From CAYNND01 sp964398775 (GTDB taxonomy: Bacteria; Patescibacteriota; Minisyncoccia; Phycocordibacterales; UBA2100): 64,000 bases of DNA. A program made the position numbers and the translations under genes. This document shows, one piece after another, positions 43,906-52,744 of this stretch (the stretch's first letter is position 1; each line of letters begins with the position of its first letter). The stretch is taken from positions 20,349 to 84,348 of the forward strand of contig CAYNND010000003.1 in NCBI GenBank assembly GCA_964398775.1. The letters run 5' to 3'. The notes below the pieces were generated by a model. The model worked only from the letters and a program-made list of their open reading frames with translations. It made no database searches and was not told the DNA's origin.

Positions 43906-44889
43906 TTGTGTTTTGTAGTCGCAGCGCTTCCCCAACGCTCAGATGCTGCGATACTCAGTAAGATTTTGAGTGTTTTTAATGACGAGCCTATTGTGTATGA
44001 ATCAGGTGAGGAGTATACATCTCAAACCATCCCACTCCCTAAATCTAATAGAAATATTGACCCAAGTGGTGTCGGCGGAGGAGATATAACAGTCATGGGC
44101 TCAGCCCTTGTCTCGGATATGGGGCCTGCAGGTATCATCACTGACCTCACTGAGGGTACAAAGAACGGTGAAATTACCGTATATGTCGTACAAAAAGGTG
44201 ATACTATCGAAGGAATTGCGAAGCAGTTCAATGTCTCTAAAAATACAATTCGTTGGGCAAACGACCTGAAGAGTAATACTATAAAAATAGGTCAAAAGCT
44301 CGTCATTCTCCCAGTCTCTGGTATACGTTATACAGTTAAACGAGGAGGTACTGTTCGAGATATCGTTAAGAAGTACGGTGGAGATATCGAAGAAGTTGCT
44401 TCATATAACGGAGTTGATGCTGATGAGGAGCTTGCGGCAGGCACTGAGGTTATCGTTCCACACGGTGAAATACCTGATGAACCAAAGAAATCAATAGCAC
44501 GCAAGCCCGGAAAAGTTGTCGGTAAGGATGCACCTCGATACGCTGGCTTCTACACTCACCCTCTTGCGGGTCTCGGTGTCCGTACGCAAGGTCTTCATGG
44601 ATATAATGCTGTAGATATCGGTGTGCCCGTTGGAACCCCAGTTGTTGCTGCGGCGGGAGGTGAAGTAATTCTTTCAAAGCCGCTTGCGTGGAATGGAGGC
44701 TATGGGTCATATATTGCGGTCAGACACAGCAATGGAACACAGACGCTCTATGCGCACCTCTCTCAAACATCAGTCCGTGTAGGCGACACTGTAGAACAGG
44801 GTGATCTGCTCGGCTACTCAGGAAACTCAGGGAAATCATCAGGTCCGCATCTGCACTTTGAGGTTCGTGGAGCGCAAAACCCATTCTAA
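43906..44889 (+). CDS. Exported LysM/M23 peptidoglycan endopeptidase
   Basis: At least 327 aa from a TTG at 43906. The true start is unclear: the frame stays open upstream, and reading from an ATA at 43864 gives an ideal signal peptide (RRNALIRSTCISLLCFVVAAL), whereas the TTG start gives one with no positive residues. Two LysM domains follow (VYVVQKGDTIEGIAKQFNV; YTVKRGGTVRDIVKKYGG), then the M23 domain with the zinc ligands in HGYNAVDIG and GPHLHFEV. It cleaves peptide crosslinks in the wall after binding glycan through LysM. It ends 4 nt into the convergent comM gene. Confidence 0.88.
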   Translation: MCFVVAALPQRSDAAILSKILSVFNDEPIVYESGEEYTSQTIPLPKSNRNIDPSGVGGGDITVMGSALVSDMGPAGIITDLTEGTKNGEITVYVVQKGDTIEGIAKQFNVSKNTIRWANDLKSNTIKIGQKLVILPVSGIRYTVKRGGTVRDIVKKYGGDIEEVASYNGVDADEELAAGTEVIVPHGEIPDEPKKSIARKPGKVVGKDAPRYAGFYTHPLAGLGVRTQGLHGYNAVDIGVPVGTPVVAAAGGEVILSKPLAWNGGYGSYIAVRHSNGTQTLYAHLSQTSVRVGDTVEQGDLLGYSGNSGKSSGPHLHFEVRGAQNPF

Positions 44890-46442
44890 GTTTGCAGTTG
44901 AGCTCGGTACTGCAATGCTTCAAGTATGTGGGCATCGGTAATTTTGCTGCTCCCCTCTAAGTCTGCAATTGTGCGAGATACGCGCATAACTCGGTGTATT
45001 CCTCTCGGAGAAAGGTGGAGCCGGTCAGCAGCCTTTTTTAAAATACTTTTCTGATGCTCAGTAAGAGCTATGTGATTACTAAGCGTACGAGCACTCAGTT
45101 CACTATTTAAGAAAAACGTTTCTTGAGCATATCGCTGTTTCTGCAGTGCGCGTGCATGTTGTACATGTGTTCGAGCTTGTTCAGTCTCAATGCTCTCGTT
45201 TCGTCTGGTATCCATGAGAGCATCATGCGAAACAGGAAGAACTTCCACCCACATATCGATTCTATCCATAATTGGACCAGAGATTTTTCTTTGGTACTTT
45301 TGGATTGCATGTGCGCTACAGGTGCACCGAGGTCCTTCTCCGTGTCCACATGGGCAAGGGTTGAGTGCTGCAACTAAAATGAAGCGCGAAGGAAAGCGAA
45401 CTGAGCCACGAGCGCGAGAAATCGTTACAAGCCCATCCTCAAGTGGCTGCCGCAATGAATTTATTACTTTCGGCTCAAATTCGGCAAACTCGTCAAGAAA
45501 AAGAACGCCCCGATGAGCGAGTGTTACCTCTCCTGGTTTTGGTATTGCACCACCACCGACGATTGAGACATACGAGCCGGTATGGTGAGGGGTCCGAAAC
45601 GGTGGAGTGAGGTCGCCTGAGTCTCGGGCTATTCCCGCGACTGAGTGTATGCTATGAACTGCGATTGCTTCTTCATCAGTAAGATCAGGAAGTATTGATG
45701 CAAGTGCTCGTGCGAGCATCGTCTTCCCTGTTCCTGGAGGGCCAAAGAATGCGATATTATGCCCACCAGCAGCAGCAATCATGAGCCCGCGCTTTGCATG
45801 ATGTTGCCCGAGTATCTCATCAAGTGTATTACCGGGCAGCACATCTTTCCTCTTGTTGCTTTTTTGTGTTGCTTTCTGTAAAACGGCCCCAGTTTGTATG
45901 TCTGAATCCTCTCGAGGTTTTGTATTTATGTGAGCTATGAGTTGCGCAAGTGACTCATATCCATAGACCGCAACTCCTGCAATACGAGCAGCCTCAGACA
46001 CATTCTGCATGGGTACATATACCTCGTGTATCCCAGCTTCTTGAGCTGAACGTGTTATTGGTAGTGCACCGTGGATTGCCCGAGCTGAGCCATCAAGGCC
46101 AAGCTCTCCAACAAAAAGCCGACTGCTTGCATCAAACTCTATTTCCTCTGAAGCAAGTAGATACGAGAGTGCGATTGGTACATCAAATAGAGCTCCTTCT
46201 TTTTTGACCGATGCAGGTGCGAGTGAAATAACAACCTTTTTGTTTGAATGCTTGGGTGATGAAAAACCTGAGTTCTTGAGTGCGGCCCCGACTCTGTCGC
46301 GAGCCTCCTCAACGGCCTTATCCGGTAAGCCAACAATTGAAAACGCATGTATTCCATGCGTGTAATCAGCTTCTACAGTAATAATATGTGCATCAAGTAG
46401 GTTTGGCTGCGCACTGAGCACTTTACCAAAGTGACGTATCAT
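44886..46442 (-). CDS. comM: ComM/YifB family Mg-chelatase-like ATPase
   Basis: 518 aa. An N-terminal Lon-like domain (HAFSIVGLPDKAVEEARDRV; SLAPASVKKEG) is followed by the AAA+ domain with Walker A FFGPPGTGKTMLARALA, Walker B GVLFLDEFAEF, and the CPCGHGEGPRCTC cluster typical of ComM. ComM is a hexameric helicase that aids branch migration when foreign DNA is integrated during natural transformation. With the PilB ATPase and secretion locus, it supports DNA uptake in this organism. TATACT lies 9 nt before the ATG. Confidence 0.92.
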   Translation of the reverse strand: MIRHFGKVLSAQPNLLDAHIITVEADYTHGIHAFSIVGLPDKAVEEARDRVGAALKNSGFSSPKHSNKKVVISLAPASVKKEGALFDVPIALSYLLASEEIEFDASSRLFVGELGLDGSARAIHGALPITRSAQEAGIHEVYVPMQNVSEAARIAGVAVYGYESLAQLIAHINTKPREDSDIQTGAVLQKATQKSNKRKDVLPGNTLDEILGQHHAKRGLMIAAAGGHNIAFFGPPGTGKTMLARALASILPDLTDEEAIAVHSIHSVAGIARDSGDLTPPFRTPHHTGSYVSIVGGGAIPKPGEVTLAHRGVLFLDEFAEFEPKVINSLRQPLEDGLVTISRARGSVRFPSRFILVAALNPCPCGHGEGPRCTCSAHAIQKYQRKISGPIMDRIDMWVEVLPVSHDALMDTRRNESIETEQARTHVQHARALQKQRYAQETFFLNSELSARTLSNHIALTEHQKSILKKAADRLHLSPRGIHRVMRVSRTIADLEGSSKITDAHILEALQYRAQLQT

Positions 46443-46451
46443 ACAATGAAG

Positions 46452-46457
46452 AGTATA
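46452..46457 (-). promoter_or_regulatory. -10 element TATACT, 9 nt before ATG
   Basis: TATACT on the minus strand, 9 nt from the comM ATG at 46442. Confidence 0.45.
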
Positions 46458-46486
46458 CCGTAGAGTTGTGTATCCTCATGACGACA

Positions 46487-46843
46487 CTATGCACAGTCCA
46501 TGCACGTCTCGGCGCTCAAATACACAGCAAGTCGCTCCTTTTCTATATCTGCTCCACAAATTGAGCAGATGCCATAGGTTCCTTTTGCCACACGCTCAAG
46601 AGCACGTTCAATAGACTTCATTTGTGTTACAAGCTCTATCGCCACTGCCTTGTTTGTTTCTTGCGCACTATCGAAATCACCCATCTCATTTAAATCTCCA
46701 GGTTCAGGATGTATATCAAGTGGTGCTCCTACAAAACCTGTGCCGTCATGTGCATGAAGATATCCAATGTCAGTCAGTTCAAGCTCGATACGTGCAAGCT
46801 CGCGCTGGAGTAATTCTTGGATACTTCCCTGTTGATGCTTCAT
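46487..46843 (-). CDS. TraR/DksA-type zinc finger protein
   Basis: 118 aa. A helical N-terminus (LLQRELARIELELTDIG) leads to a four-Cys zinc finger: GICSICGADI and ETCMDCA at the very end. Related proteins bind in the secondary channel of RNA polymerase and modulate transcription. The middle is short and acidic (NEMGDFDSAQETNK). TACACT lies 9 nt before the ATG. Confidence 0.85.
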   Translation of the reverse strand: MKHQQGSIQELLQRELARIELELTDIGYLHAHDGTGFVGAPLDIHPEPGDLNEMGDFDSAQETNKAVAIELVTQMKSIERALERVAKGTYGICSICGADIEKERLAVYLSAETCMDCA

Positions 46844-46852
46844 AGTATTCTC

Positions 46853-46858
46853 AGTGTA
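46853..46858 (-). promoter_or_regulatory. -10 element TACACT, 9 nt before ATG
   Basis: TACACT on the minus strand, 9 nt from the ATG at 46843. Confidence 0.4.
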
Positions 46859-46877
46859 CCAGAATATATGCGCTTCA

Positions 46878-48239
46878 CTATATTCCTGTACCTCTCATGT
46901 TACTCGTGCGTGCATGAAGTCTTGCCGCCGCCTCTTTCAATGTGTAAATATTATTTGTGATGACAATTACGTTTTTTTCGAGAACGGCGTATAAAACACG
47001 GACTTTTTTGTTTGGAGCACGCAAGACACGCGCGTCGATGTTGTCCACTGCCATATCCTCAAACTTCGCACTTCCAGCGTTTAAGGCCGTTGCGCCTCTG
47101 CTCGGGAAAAACGGAGTTATATCTTGAGCTAAAGTTGGTTCCCATGCGAGCATTCCAGCAAATGCAGTATCATATGAATCAGCAACTAAAAATATCACAG
47201 GCGTGTTTTCTTCTGTCGTGTGTACTGCAAACATGTATTCTTGATACAGTATTGTTGCAAGTTGTTTCGGGATACGTGGCTTCATTGTGTTCACGATATC
47301 TTGCAGTGTTGCATACCGTGTAAAATACTGTCCAGATGCCGCATCGTACGGTCTCAGTGTCATCTGGATGAGTGTAAATGAGCCTAGCGTAGCTGCAAGT
47401 TTTTCTCGCAACTGCGCAAGCCCACCTTTAAGCTCATATGGTTGTAAATCTGTTATGTCAAATTGCTGTTGATGTTCGTAGAAGACGATTGTGTTCTGAC
47501 TTAAGAGTTGCTCACTTTCTACTTGCTCTTGCTCAGAGCGCTTCCCTTGAGCGTAAATCACAGCACCAATTGCAATTATACCGAGTATGAAGAACAGCGT
47601 GCTGAGTACATAGACACCCACGTTAGATTGTCTCTTGTTGAGATCAATCGGTCTGTTTATGGTCTGTGCATTTGCGCTGCGGTCATTTTCAAGTGCAACC
47701 GCCCGAATCATTGATACTTTTTTCTTCTTCACAAGGTCTTGAACATCGTATTTGAGCGTATGTATTACCGCTTCTTTTGGGACAGCGGACATGTTTTGCT
47801 CATGTTGCATCATTCCGGCAATCGGCGTACTTTCCACATTAAGGCCTCCCCCATCTTCTATCGTTTCTCGGTATGCTGCAGGCCCGGTACGTTGTACTTC
47901 AGTGGGTGTCTTCGTAGCAAGCTGAGAAGGGGGTGGTGGTTCTTCTGGTTTTTGCTGATTATTAAAAACATCCTTCAGTGCATCACTGAGTGATATTTTT
48001 GCCTCTGCGCTTTCGGTGATCGGCACGGGCACCTGAGCGGGTGCATTTTTTGCACTTTCAATATCCGCCTGCATGTTGTGGAGTACTCCATGCGGACGAG
48101 AACGTACGAGTGCCTCATCAGCAGCTTTTTGTTGCACTGGGTCAAGGCCAATACCTGTTGCCTGTCGAATTTCCTCTGCGAGGCGGAGTGCTCGTTCTGC
48201 TTCAGGTGAAGTATTATTTTGCTGTTGTTGGTCCGCCAT
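46878..48239 (-). CDS. Single-pass membrane protein downstream of pnp, function unknown
   Basis: 453 aa. Residues 1-210 are hydrophilic, Gln/Pro-rich and probably cytoplasmic and disordered. One membrane helix lies at about 212-235 (VYVLSTLFFILGIIAIGAVIYA). The C-terminal ~215 residues form a mixed alpha/beta extracytoplasmic domain (MTLRPYDAASGQYFTRYATL). No family recognised. Its start lies within the last 26 nt of pnp, so the two are translationally linked. Confidence 0.6.
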   Translation of the reverse strand: MADQQQQNNTSPEAERALRLAEEIRQATGIGLDPVQQKAADEALVRSRPHGVLHNMQADIESAKNAPAQVPVPITESAEAKISLSDALKDVFNNQQKPEEPPPPSQLATKTPTEVQRTGPAAYRETIEDGGGLNVESTPIAGMMQHEQNMSAVPKEAVIHTLKYDVQDLVKKKKVSMIRAVALENDRSANAQTINRPIDLNKRQSNVGVYVLSTLFFILGIIAIGAVIYAQGKRSEQEQVESEQLLSQNTIVFYEHQQQFDITDLQPYELKGGLAQLREKLAATLGSFTLIQMTLRPYDAASGQYFTRYATLQDIVNTMKPRIPKQLATILYQEYMFAVHTTEENTPVIFLVADSYDTAFAGMLAWEPTLAQDITPFFPSRGATALNAGSAKFEDMAVDNIDARVLRAPNKKVRVLYAVLEKNVIVITNNIYTLKEAAARLHARTSNMRGTGI

Positions 48240-50400
48240 GACTTTGTCGAGGTGCGGGCGCTACGCCTTTCTTCAGCGCAAACTCAGGGTCTGCAGCTTT
48301 GATTGAAAGTCGTATACGCTTGCGCTCGTCGATATCGATAATCATAACAGGAACTTTCTCACCGAGCGAAACTATTGTGGTCACTTTATCCACTCGAAAT
48401 GGGGCAAGTTCAGAGACGTGCACCATCCCTTCTGTTTTACCAGAGAGTCTCACGAAGCATCCAAAGTCTTCAATACGAGTTACTTCTCCAACAAACTTAT
48501 CTCCGACTGCATATTCACGAGTAAGACTTTCAATAGCTTCTCGTGCGCGTTGCGCCGAGCCATTAGTTCCAGTGATAAAGATAGTACCATCTTCTTCTAT
48601 AGTAATATCTGAAACTTTAGTATCATCCTTTATACCGTTGATTGTCTTTCCTCCAGGACCAATAACAAGCCCAATTTGGTCAATCTTCACCTTCATTGTG
48701 AGAATTTCTGGTGCGCGTGGAGATATGTGTGCTCGTGGTGCTGCAATTGATGCTTGGATTGTATCGAGGATTTGCATGCGCGCATCTTTTGCCTGTCCAA
48801 ATGCTTCTGACAATACTTTCACTGGAATGCCTTCAACTTTTACATCCATCTGTACGCCGGTCACACCGTCTCGAGTTCCCGCGACTTTGAAATCCATATC
48901 ACCATGATGATCTTCCGGTCCTTGTATATCCGTAAGTATTTTGTAGCGAGCAGCAGGGTTGTTCACAAACGGCTCTGACATAAGCCCCATAGCTATACCA
49001 GCCACTGGTTTTGTGATTGGGACACCAGCATCCATAAGCGCTAGTGTTGATGCGCAGACACTCGCCATTGATGTTGAGCCGTTTGATGCAACACATTCAG
49101 ATACGATGCGAATTGTGTATGGAAACACTTCTTTCGCAGGAAGCACTGCTTTAAGAGATTTTTCTGCAAGCGCACCGTGACCAATCATGCGGCGGTTGAG
49201 GCCACCCACACGCCCTGACTCACCAACTGAATATGGTGGGAAATTGTAATGATGCATAAACCGCTTTTTCTCAGACCGAGTCTCCATTGTGTCTATAAGT
49301 TGCGCATCACCAGGTCCACCAAGTGTGAGCGCAGAAAGTACATGCGTTCCTCCTCGATAGAATATTCCAGTTCCGTGAATCAATTCAGATATGCCGCCAG
49401 CTTGAGCATAGAGCGGTCTGATTTCGGTCATACTCCGTCCATCTGCTCGTCTGTTCTTGTCGAGTGCATTTGTGTGGATGTACTCATCAACGCGGTGTTC
49501 GTACAAGTCGTCTGCGCGCTGTGAAGCAACGTCAGGAAGTTTTTCTGCAGCGAGCTTCATCCAGGTTTTTTTGAGAGCACCTATCTTCTTCTTTCCTTTA
49601 TTTCCGTCGCGTTCGCTGAAAATTGCAACATCAAGCTGTGATTGTATTTCTGTGTTGAAAAGATCAACAAGTGCTTGTGGTACTTCTGGTTCTGCAGGGA
49701 CAAATTTTACTTTTCCAATCTCTGCAATGATGCTTTTCTGCCACGCCTCAATTTTTTGATGTATGTCTGCCGCAAGGGTAAGGCCACGAGTTACTGTATC
49801 TTCACTGACCTCACTAGCAGCTACCTCAATCATATTAATGAGGCCATCCTTACCGCATGCAAGCAAGTCAAGAGTTATAACATCTTCTTTTCTATCTGCA
49901 TACGTTGGATTCACGATGAATTCATCTGAACCTTTCTTCATACCAATTCGAACAGCACCAACCGGTCCGTTCCATGGAATTTCTGATGTGGTAAGTGCGA
50001 GTGACGCCCCAATAACTCCGAGTATGTCCGGGTCCTCTTCGCCGAGTGCGAGCACTGTGATAATTACCTGTATTTCACGGCGGAGTGTTTGGTTAAAGAG
50101 TGGCCGAATTGTTCTATCAACGATGCGACCACCAAGAATACCCTCATCTGATGGGCGCCCTTCGCGTCGAACGAATTGGCTCCCGAGAATTGCCCCTGCT
50201 GCGTAAAATCGCTCCTCGTATTCGACTGAAAGTGGGAAATATCCCATCCCCGCCTTCTCTTCGCCCATAACAGCTGTTGCAAGGACAGCTGAAGTACCGT
50301 AACGCACTATGACCGAACCATGTGCCTGATCCGCAAGATCAGTAAAATCAGCAGTGAGCGTCTTTCCACCGATTTCTATCGAGTATGATTTTTTTTGCAT
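48214..50400 (-). CDS. pnp: Polynucleotide phosphorylase
   Basis: 728 aa from the ATG at 50400 (in-frame starts also at 50406 and 50409). It has two RNase PH domains (VEYEERFYAAGAILGSQF; RVGGLNRRMIGHGALAEK), FKVAGTRDGVTGVQMDVK in the second, then KH (IGLVIGPGGKTINGI) and S1 (VGEVTRIEDFGCFVRL) domains. It degrades RNA 3' to 5' with phosphate. It overlaps the next gene by 26 nt. A TGTAAT hexamer lies 9 nt before the ATG. Confidence 0.96.
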   Translation of the reverse strand: MQKKSYSIEIGGKTLTADFTDLADQAHGSVIVRYGTSAVLATAVMGEEKAGMGYFPLSVEYEERFYAAGAILGSQFVRREGRPSDEGILGGRIVDRTIRPLFNQTLRREIQVIITVLALGEEDPDILGVIGASLALTTSEIPWNGPVGAVRIGMKKGSDEFIVNPTYADRKEDVITLDLLACGKDGLINMIEVAASEVSEDTVTRGLTLAADIHQKIEAWQKSIIAEIGKVKFVPAEPEVPQALVDLFNTEIQSQLDVAIFSERDGNKGKKKIGALKKTWMKLAAEKLPDVASQRADDLYEHRVDEYIHTNALDKNRRADGRSMTEIRPLYAQAGGISELIHGTGIFYRGGTHVLSALTLGGPGDAQLIDTMETRSEKKRFMHHYNFPPYSVGESGRVGGLNRRMIGHGALAEKSLKAVLPAKEVFPYTIRIVSECVASNGSTSMASVCASTLALMDAGVPITKPVAGIAMGLMSEPFVNNPAARYKILTDIQGPEDHHGDMDFKVAGTRDGVTGVQMDVKVEGIPVKVLSEAFGQAKDARMQILDTIQASIAAPRAHISPRAPEILTMKVKIDQIGLVIGPGGKTINGIKDDTKVSDITIEEDGTIFITGTNGSAQRAREAIESLTREYAVGDKFVGEVTRIEDFGCFVRLSGKTEGMVHVSELAPFRVDKVTTIVSLGEKVPVMIIDIDERKRIRLSIKAADPEFALKKGVAPAPRQSHGGPTTAK

Positions 50401-50542
50401 AAACATCACATTACACAGCGTTGCCGCCGCGCGTGATCTGCAAGTTTCAGTTGAGGTGCTCCTCTCCTGCTACTTGAAGACCACGTTACTAATACACACA
50501 ATGTAGCCTTTTTTCAGTATTTTGCAATCAGCGCACCTCATG

Positions 50543-50548
50543 TAGACT
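50543..50548 (+). promoter_or_regulatory. -10 element TAGACT, 6 nt before ATG
   Basis: TAGACT on the plus strand, 6 nt from the ATG at 50555. Confidence 0.5.
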
Positions 50549-50554
50549 GTAAGC

Positions 50555-51142
50555 ATGCAAAAGCAAATCGTCTTTGTCCATGGCGGTGAAACATTTCCGA
50601 CATATGAAGAGTACCTTTACTGGCTGGAAAATGAGTCAGTATTTGACCCCGAGCGCGCGGATAGACGAGCAAAGCGATGGCATCGGCAACTCGAAACACT
50701 TATACCTGGCTCTGTTGTCTTGCGTCCTCAAATGCCGAATGATTTGAATGCTCAGTACAGAGAGTGGGAGCTATACTTTCAAAAAGTTATACCACACCTG
50801 ACAGATGGGGTTATTTGCATAGGACATTCACTTGGGGGGACGTTTTTTCTTAAGTATCTCGCAGCACATACGTTGCCCGTGCGGGCTCATTCGGTGCACC
50901 TAGTCGCCCCTAGTTTCGGTGTTCCTCGCACCACTTTTACTGTTGATGAAGATATTTCAAACATTACGCAACAAGCACCCTGCACAATTTATCATTCAAA
51001 GGATGATCCGGTTGTTCCGTATCGTGAAAGTGTGGACGGTGTCTTGCGCATACCCAATGCTCGTCTCATTAGTTGCGCGAACAGTGGGCACTTTCTTTCA
51101 GAGACTCTTCCAGAGCTTACTGAGACCTTGCTGGACTTGTAG
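50555..51142 (+). CDS. Small alpha/beta hydrolase (RBBP9/YdeN-like)
   Basis: 195 aa. It starts QIVFVHGGE, with the nucleophile Ser in CIGHSLGGTFFLKYL, the Asp in YHSKDDPVVPYRES and the His in NSGHFLSE near the end: a complete catalytic triad. The size and layout match the RBBP9/YdeN serine hydrolases, whose substrates are mostly unknown. Its 3' end overlaps the convergent PQ-loop gene by 26 nt. Confidence 0.85.
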   Translation: MQKQIVFVHGGETFPTYEEYLYWLENESVFDPERADRRAKRWHRQLETLIPGSVVLRPQMPNDLNAQYREWELYFQKVIPHLTDGVICIGHSLGGTFFLKYLAAHTLPVRAHSVHLVAPSFGVPRTTFTVDEDISNITQQAPCTIYHSKDDPVVPYRESVDGVLRIPNARLISCANSGHFLSETLPELTETLLDL

Positions 51143-51710
51143 TACAGGCGAATCGTTTCATGCACGCGAGAAACACAAGTGTGTTCATTGGTATGCACAT
51201 AGCCAAATAGCTCATAGTGAGCATATTGTATTCTCGTAAGCCAAGTAGTGAAAGTACTGTTGCGATAATGTAGAAAAACCACATACTCATCGTTTCGCTT
51301 TCGGGCTCCTGCCATGTCTTGCGGAGTGTCGGGATATATCCAAAGAAATCGATAAGCGTAGCAGTCAGAACTGCGTATAAGGGACTTTCCATGAAAAACC
51401 AAATGAGAAGCACGGTGGCAGCACCCGCAAGCAGGATGGTATCAACTATATGAATGTTCTTAGTTCCATAGAATAGCGCAAGGCATGCAACACAACCAAT
51501 TGTTGCAGCACCAAGTGACATACCAAGCGCAGTCCATCCACCATTGCCTACATAAACTCCCGCAGCAGCAATTCCTTGTGTGACGGTCCAAATCAGCCAT
51601 GTATAGAGGTGTGGTTGTGTTTTTCCTCTGATAGTATGGATGATATACGGTATGGTGAAACCAATACCTATTACTGCGCCACTTGCAGCAGCCAAAAGTT
51701 TCACATCCAT
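51117..51710 (-). CDS. Polytopic membrane protein with PQ-loop-like repeats
   Basis: 197 aa from the ATG at 51710, which has a GGAGAG Shine-Dalgarno-like sequence just upstream, one of the few in the window. About seven hydrophobic helices. Repeated segments GFTIPYIIHTIRG and FFGYIPTLRKTW resemble PQ-loop motifs of SWEET/cystinosin-type transporters. Substrate unknown. It follows the NYN gene without a gap, so reinitiation with a Shine-Dalgarno site would suit an internal operon gene. Confidence 0.7.
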   Translation of the reverse strand: MDVKLLAAASGAVIGIGFTIPYIIHTIRGKTQPHLYTWLIWTVTQGIAAAGVYVGNGGWTALGMSLGAATIGCVACLALFYGTKNIHIVDTILLAGAATVLLIWFFMESPLYAVLTATLIDFFGYIPTLRKTWQEPESETMSMWFFYIIATVLSLLGLREYNMLTMSYLAMCIPMNTLVFLACMKRFACTTSPARSQ

Positions 51711-51711
51711 A

Positions 51712-52296
51712 CTACTCTCCAGCATCCTCACGAGGTGCCCTGCTGTGTGTTCGTGAAAAGCCCTTTCCACGTGGCACATGCATCTTTCGATGGGCTATGA
51801 GGTACTGGGCGGGAGCGACATCCATATCGGTAAAATCATCCGCTGCTTCTATGAGTCGTGCCGATGTTGATCGCCCAAATGATATCACTTCGACTTGGCA
51901 GCCTTCATGCCTCTGGAGGTACTCAACAAGCGGTACGAAATCGCCATCACCTGTTGCAAGTATAACAGCGTCAAGTTTTGGAGCTGCTGAAATTGCATCA
52001 ACCGCTAGTCCAACATCCCAGTCTGCTTTTTTTGCTCCGCCTGAAAATATTTGCAAATCTTTAGTACGAATCTCGATACCAACTTTTTCAAGCGCTTCAA
52101 AGAAAGCCTTTTCTTCACCACTTTCCGTGTTAACAACATACGCGCGAGCACGTATAAGTTGCCTCCCTGCTACAGCGTTCGATAGCACTGCGCCAAAGTT
52201 AATTTTCGTATGATACAAGTTGCGAGCTGTATGGTATAGGTTTTGCGTATCAATAAAAACAGCGACACGCTGGCTGCTATGTTTAATAACTGACAT
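51712..52296 (-). CDS. NYN-domain (LabA/DUF88-like) putative RNase
   Basis: 194 aa. PIN/NYN nuclease signatures: the first acidic residue in VAVFIDTQNLYHTARN, then KADWDVGLAVDAI, and the Asp pair in ILATGDGDFVPLVEYLQ. NYN proteins are usually metal-dependent RNases involved in RNA turnover. The C-terminus is basic. In operon with the PQ-loop membrane protein. Substrate unknown. Confidence 0.85.
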   Translation of the reverse strand: MSVIKHSSQRVAVFIDTQNLYHTARNLYHTKINFGAVLSNAVAGRQLIRARAYVVNTESGEEKAFFEALEKVGIEIRTKDLQIFSGGAKKADWDVGLAVDAISAAPKLDAVILATGDGDFVPLVEYLQRHEGCQVEVISFGRSTSARLIEAADDFTDMDVAPAQYLIAHRKMHVPRGKGFSRTHSRAPREDAGE

Positions 52297-52329
52297 ATAA
52301 TATTTCGCAGCTTTATAAAAAATAAAATG

Positions 52330-52356
52330 AAAAGAGGGGTGCTGCTCCCCTCTTTT
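52330..52356 (-). terminator. Rho-independent terminator after rpsO
   Basis: 10-bp perfect GC/AT stem (52330-52339 with 52347-52356), 7-nt loop, T-rich on both strands. It lies 17 nt past the rpsO stop and before the NYN gene. Confidence 0.8.
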
Positions 52357-52372
52357 TAGTATACAGTAAGTT

Positions 52373-52639
52373 TTACTTCTTGAGGCCGAGCTTCTTCACA
52401 AGTGCGTTGTGCACTTTCTCATTCTCAGACTTGAGGTAGACCAAATGCTTTCTTCGATCAGCCACCATTTGCAAAAGACCGCGTCGTGAGTGAGCGTCCT
52501 TCTTGTTTTTCTTTAAGTGGGTTGTGAGAGCGTCGATTTTCTTTGAAAGAAGCGCAACCTGAGCCTCAGGTGAGCCTGTATCTGTATCATGTCGGCGCGC
52601 ATCTTTTAGAGCAACCGTTTTCTGTCGTTTTGTTAGCAT
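52373..52639 (-). CDS. rpsO: 30S ribosomal protein S15
   Basis: 88 aa from the ATG at 52639, exactly the family length. It has the S15 core: DTGSPEAQVALLSKKIDALT, HSRRGLLQMVADRRKHLVYL and the C-terminal helix. It binds 16S rRNA early in 30S assembly. TATAGT lies 7 nt before the ATG, so the long 5' leader used for S15 autoregulation in E. coli cannot exist here. Confidence 0.97.
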   Translation of the reverse strand: MLTKRQKTVALKDARRHDTDTGSPEAQVALLSKKIDALTTHLKKNKKDAHSRRGLLQMVADRRKHLVYLKSENEKVHNALVKKLGLKK

Positions 52640-52646
52640 GAACGGA

Positions 52647-52652
52647 ACTATA
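52647..52652 (-). promoter_or_regulatory. -10 element TATAGT, 7 nt before ATG
   Basis: TATAGT on the minus strand, 7 nt from the rpsO ATG at 52639. Confidence 0.5.
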
Positions 52653-52732
52653 GCACATATTGACACAAAATGCAAGTGTGTTCTAGGTGTTACCTTGCAA
52701 GCCCTCCGGCGATTATGGCTCAATATATAGGC

Positions 52733-52738
52733 TATACT
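52733..52738 (+). promoter_or_regulatory. -10 element TATACT, 6 nt before ATG
   Basis: TATACT on the plus strand, 6 nt from the ATG at 52745; chooses that start over in-frame upstream ones at 52739 and earlier. Confidence 0.6.
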
Positions 52739-52744
52739 ATGACT

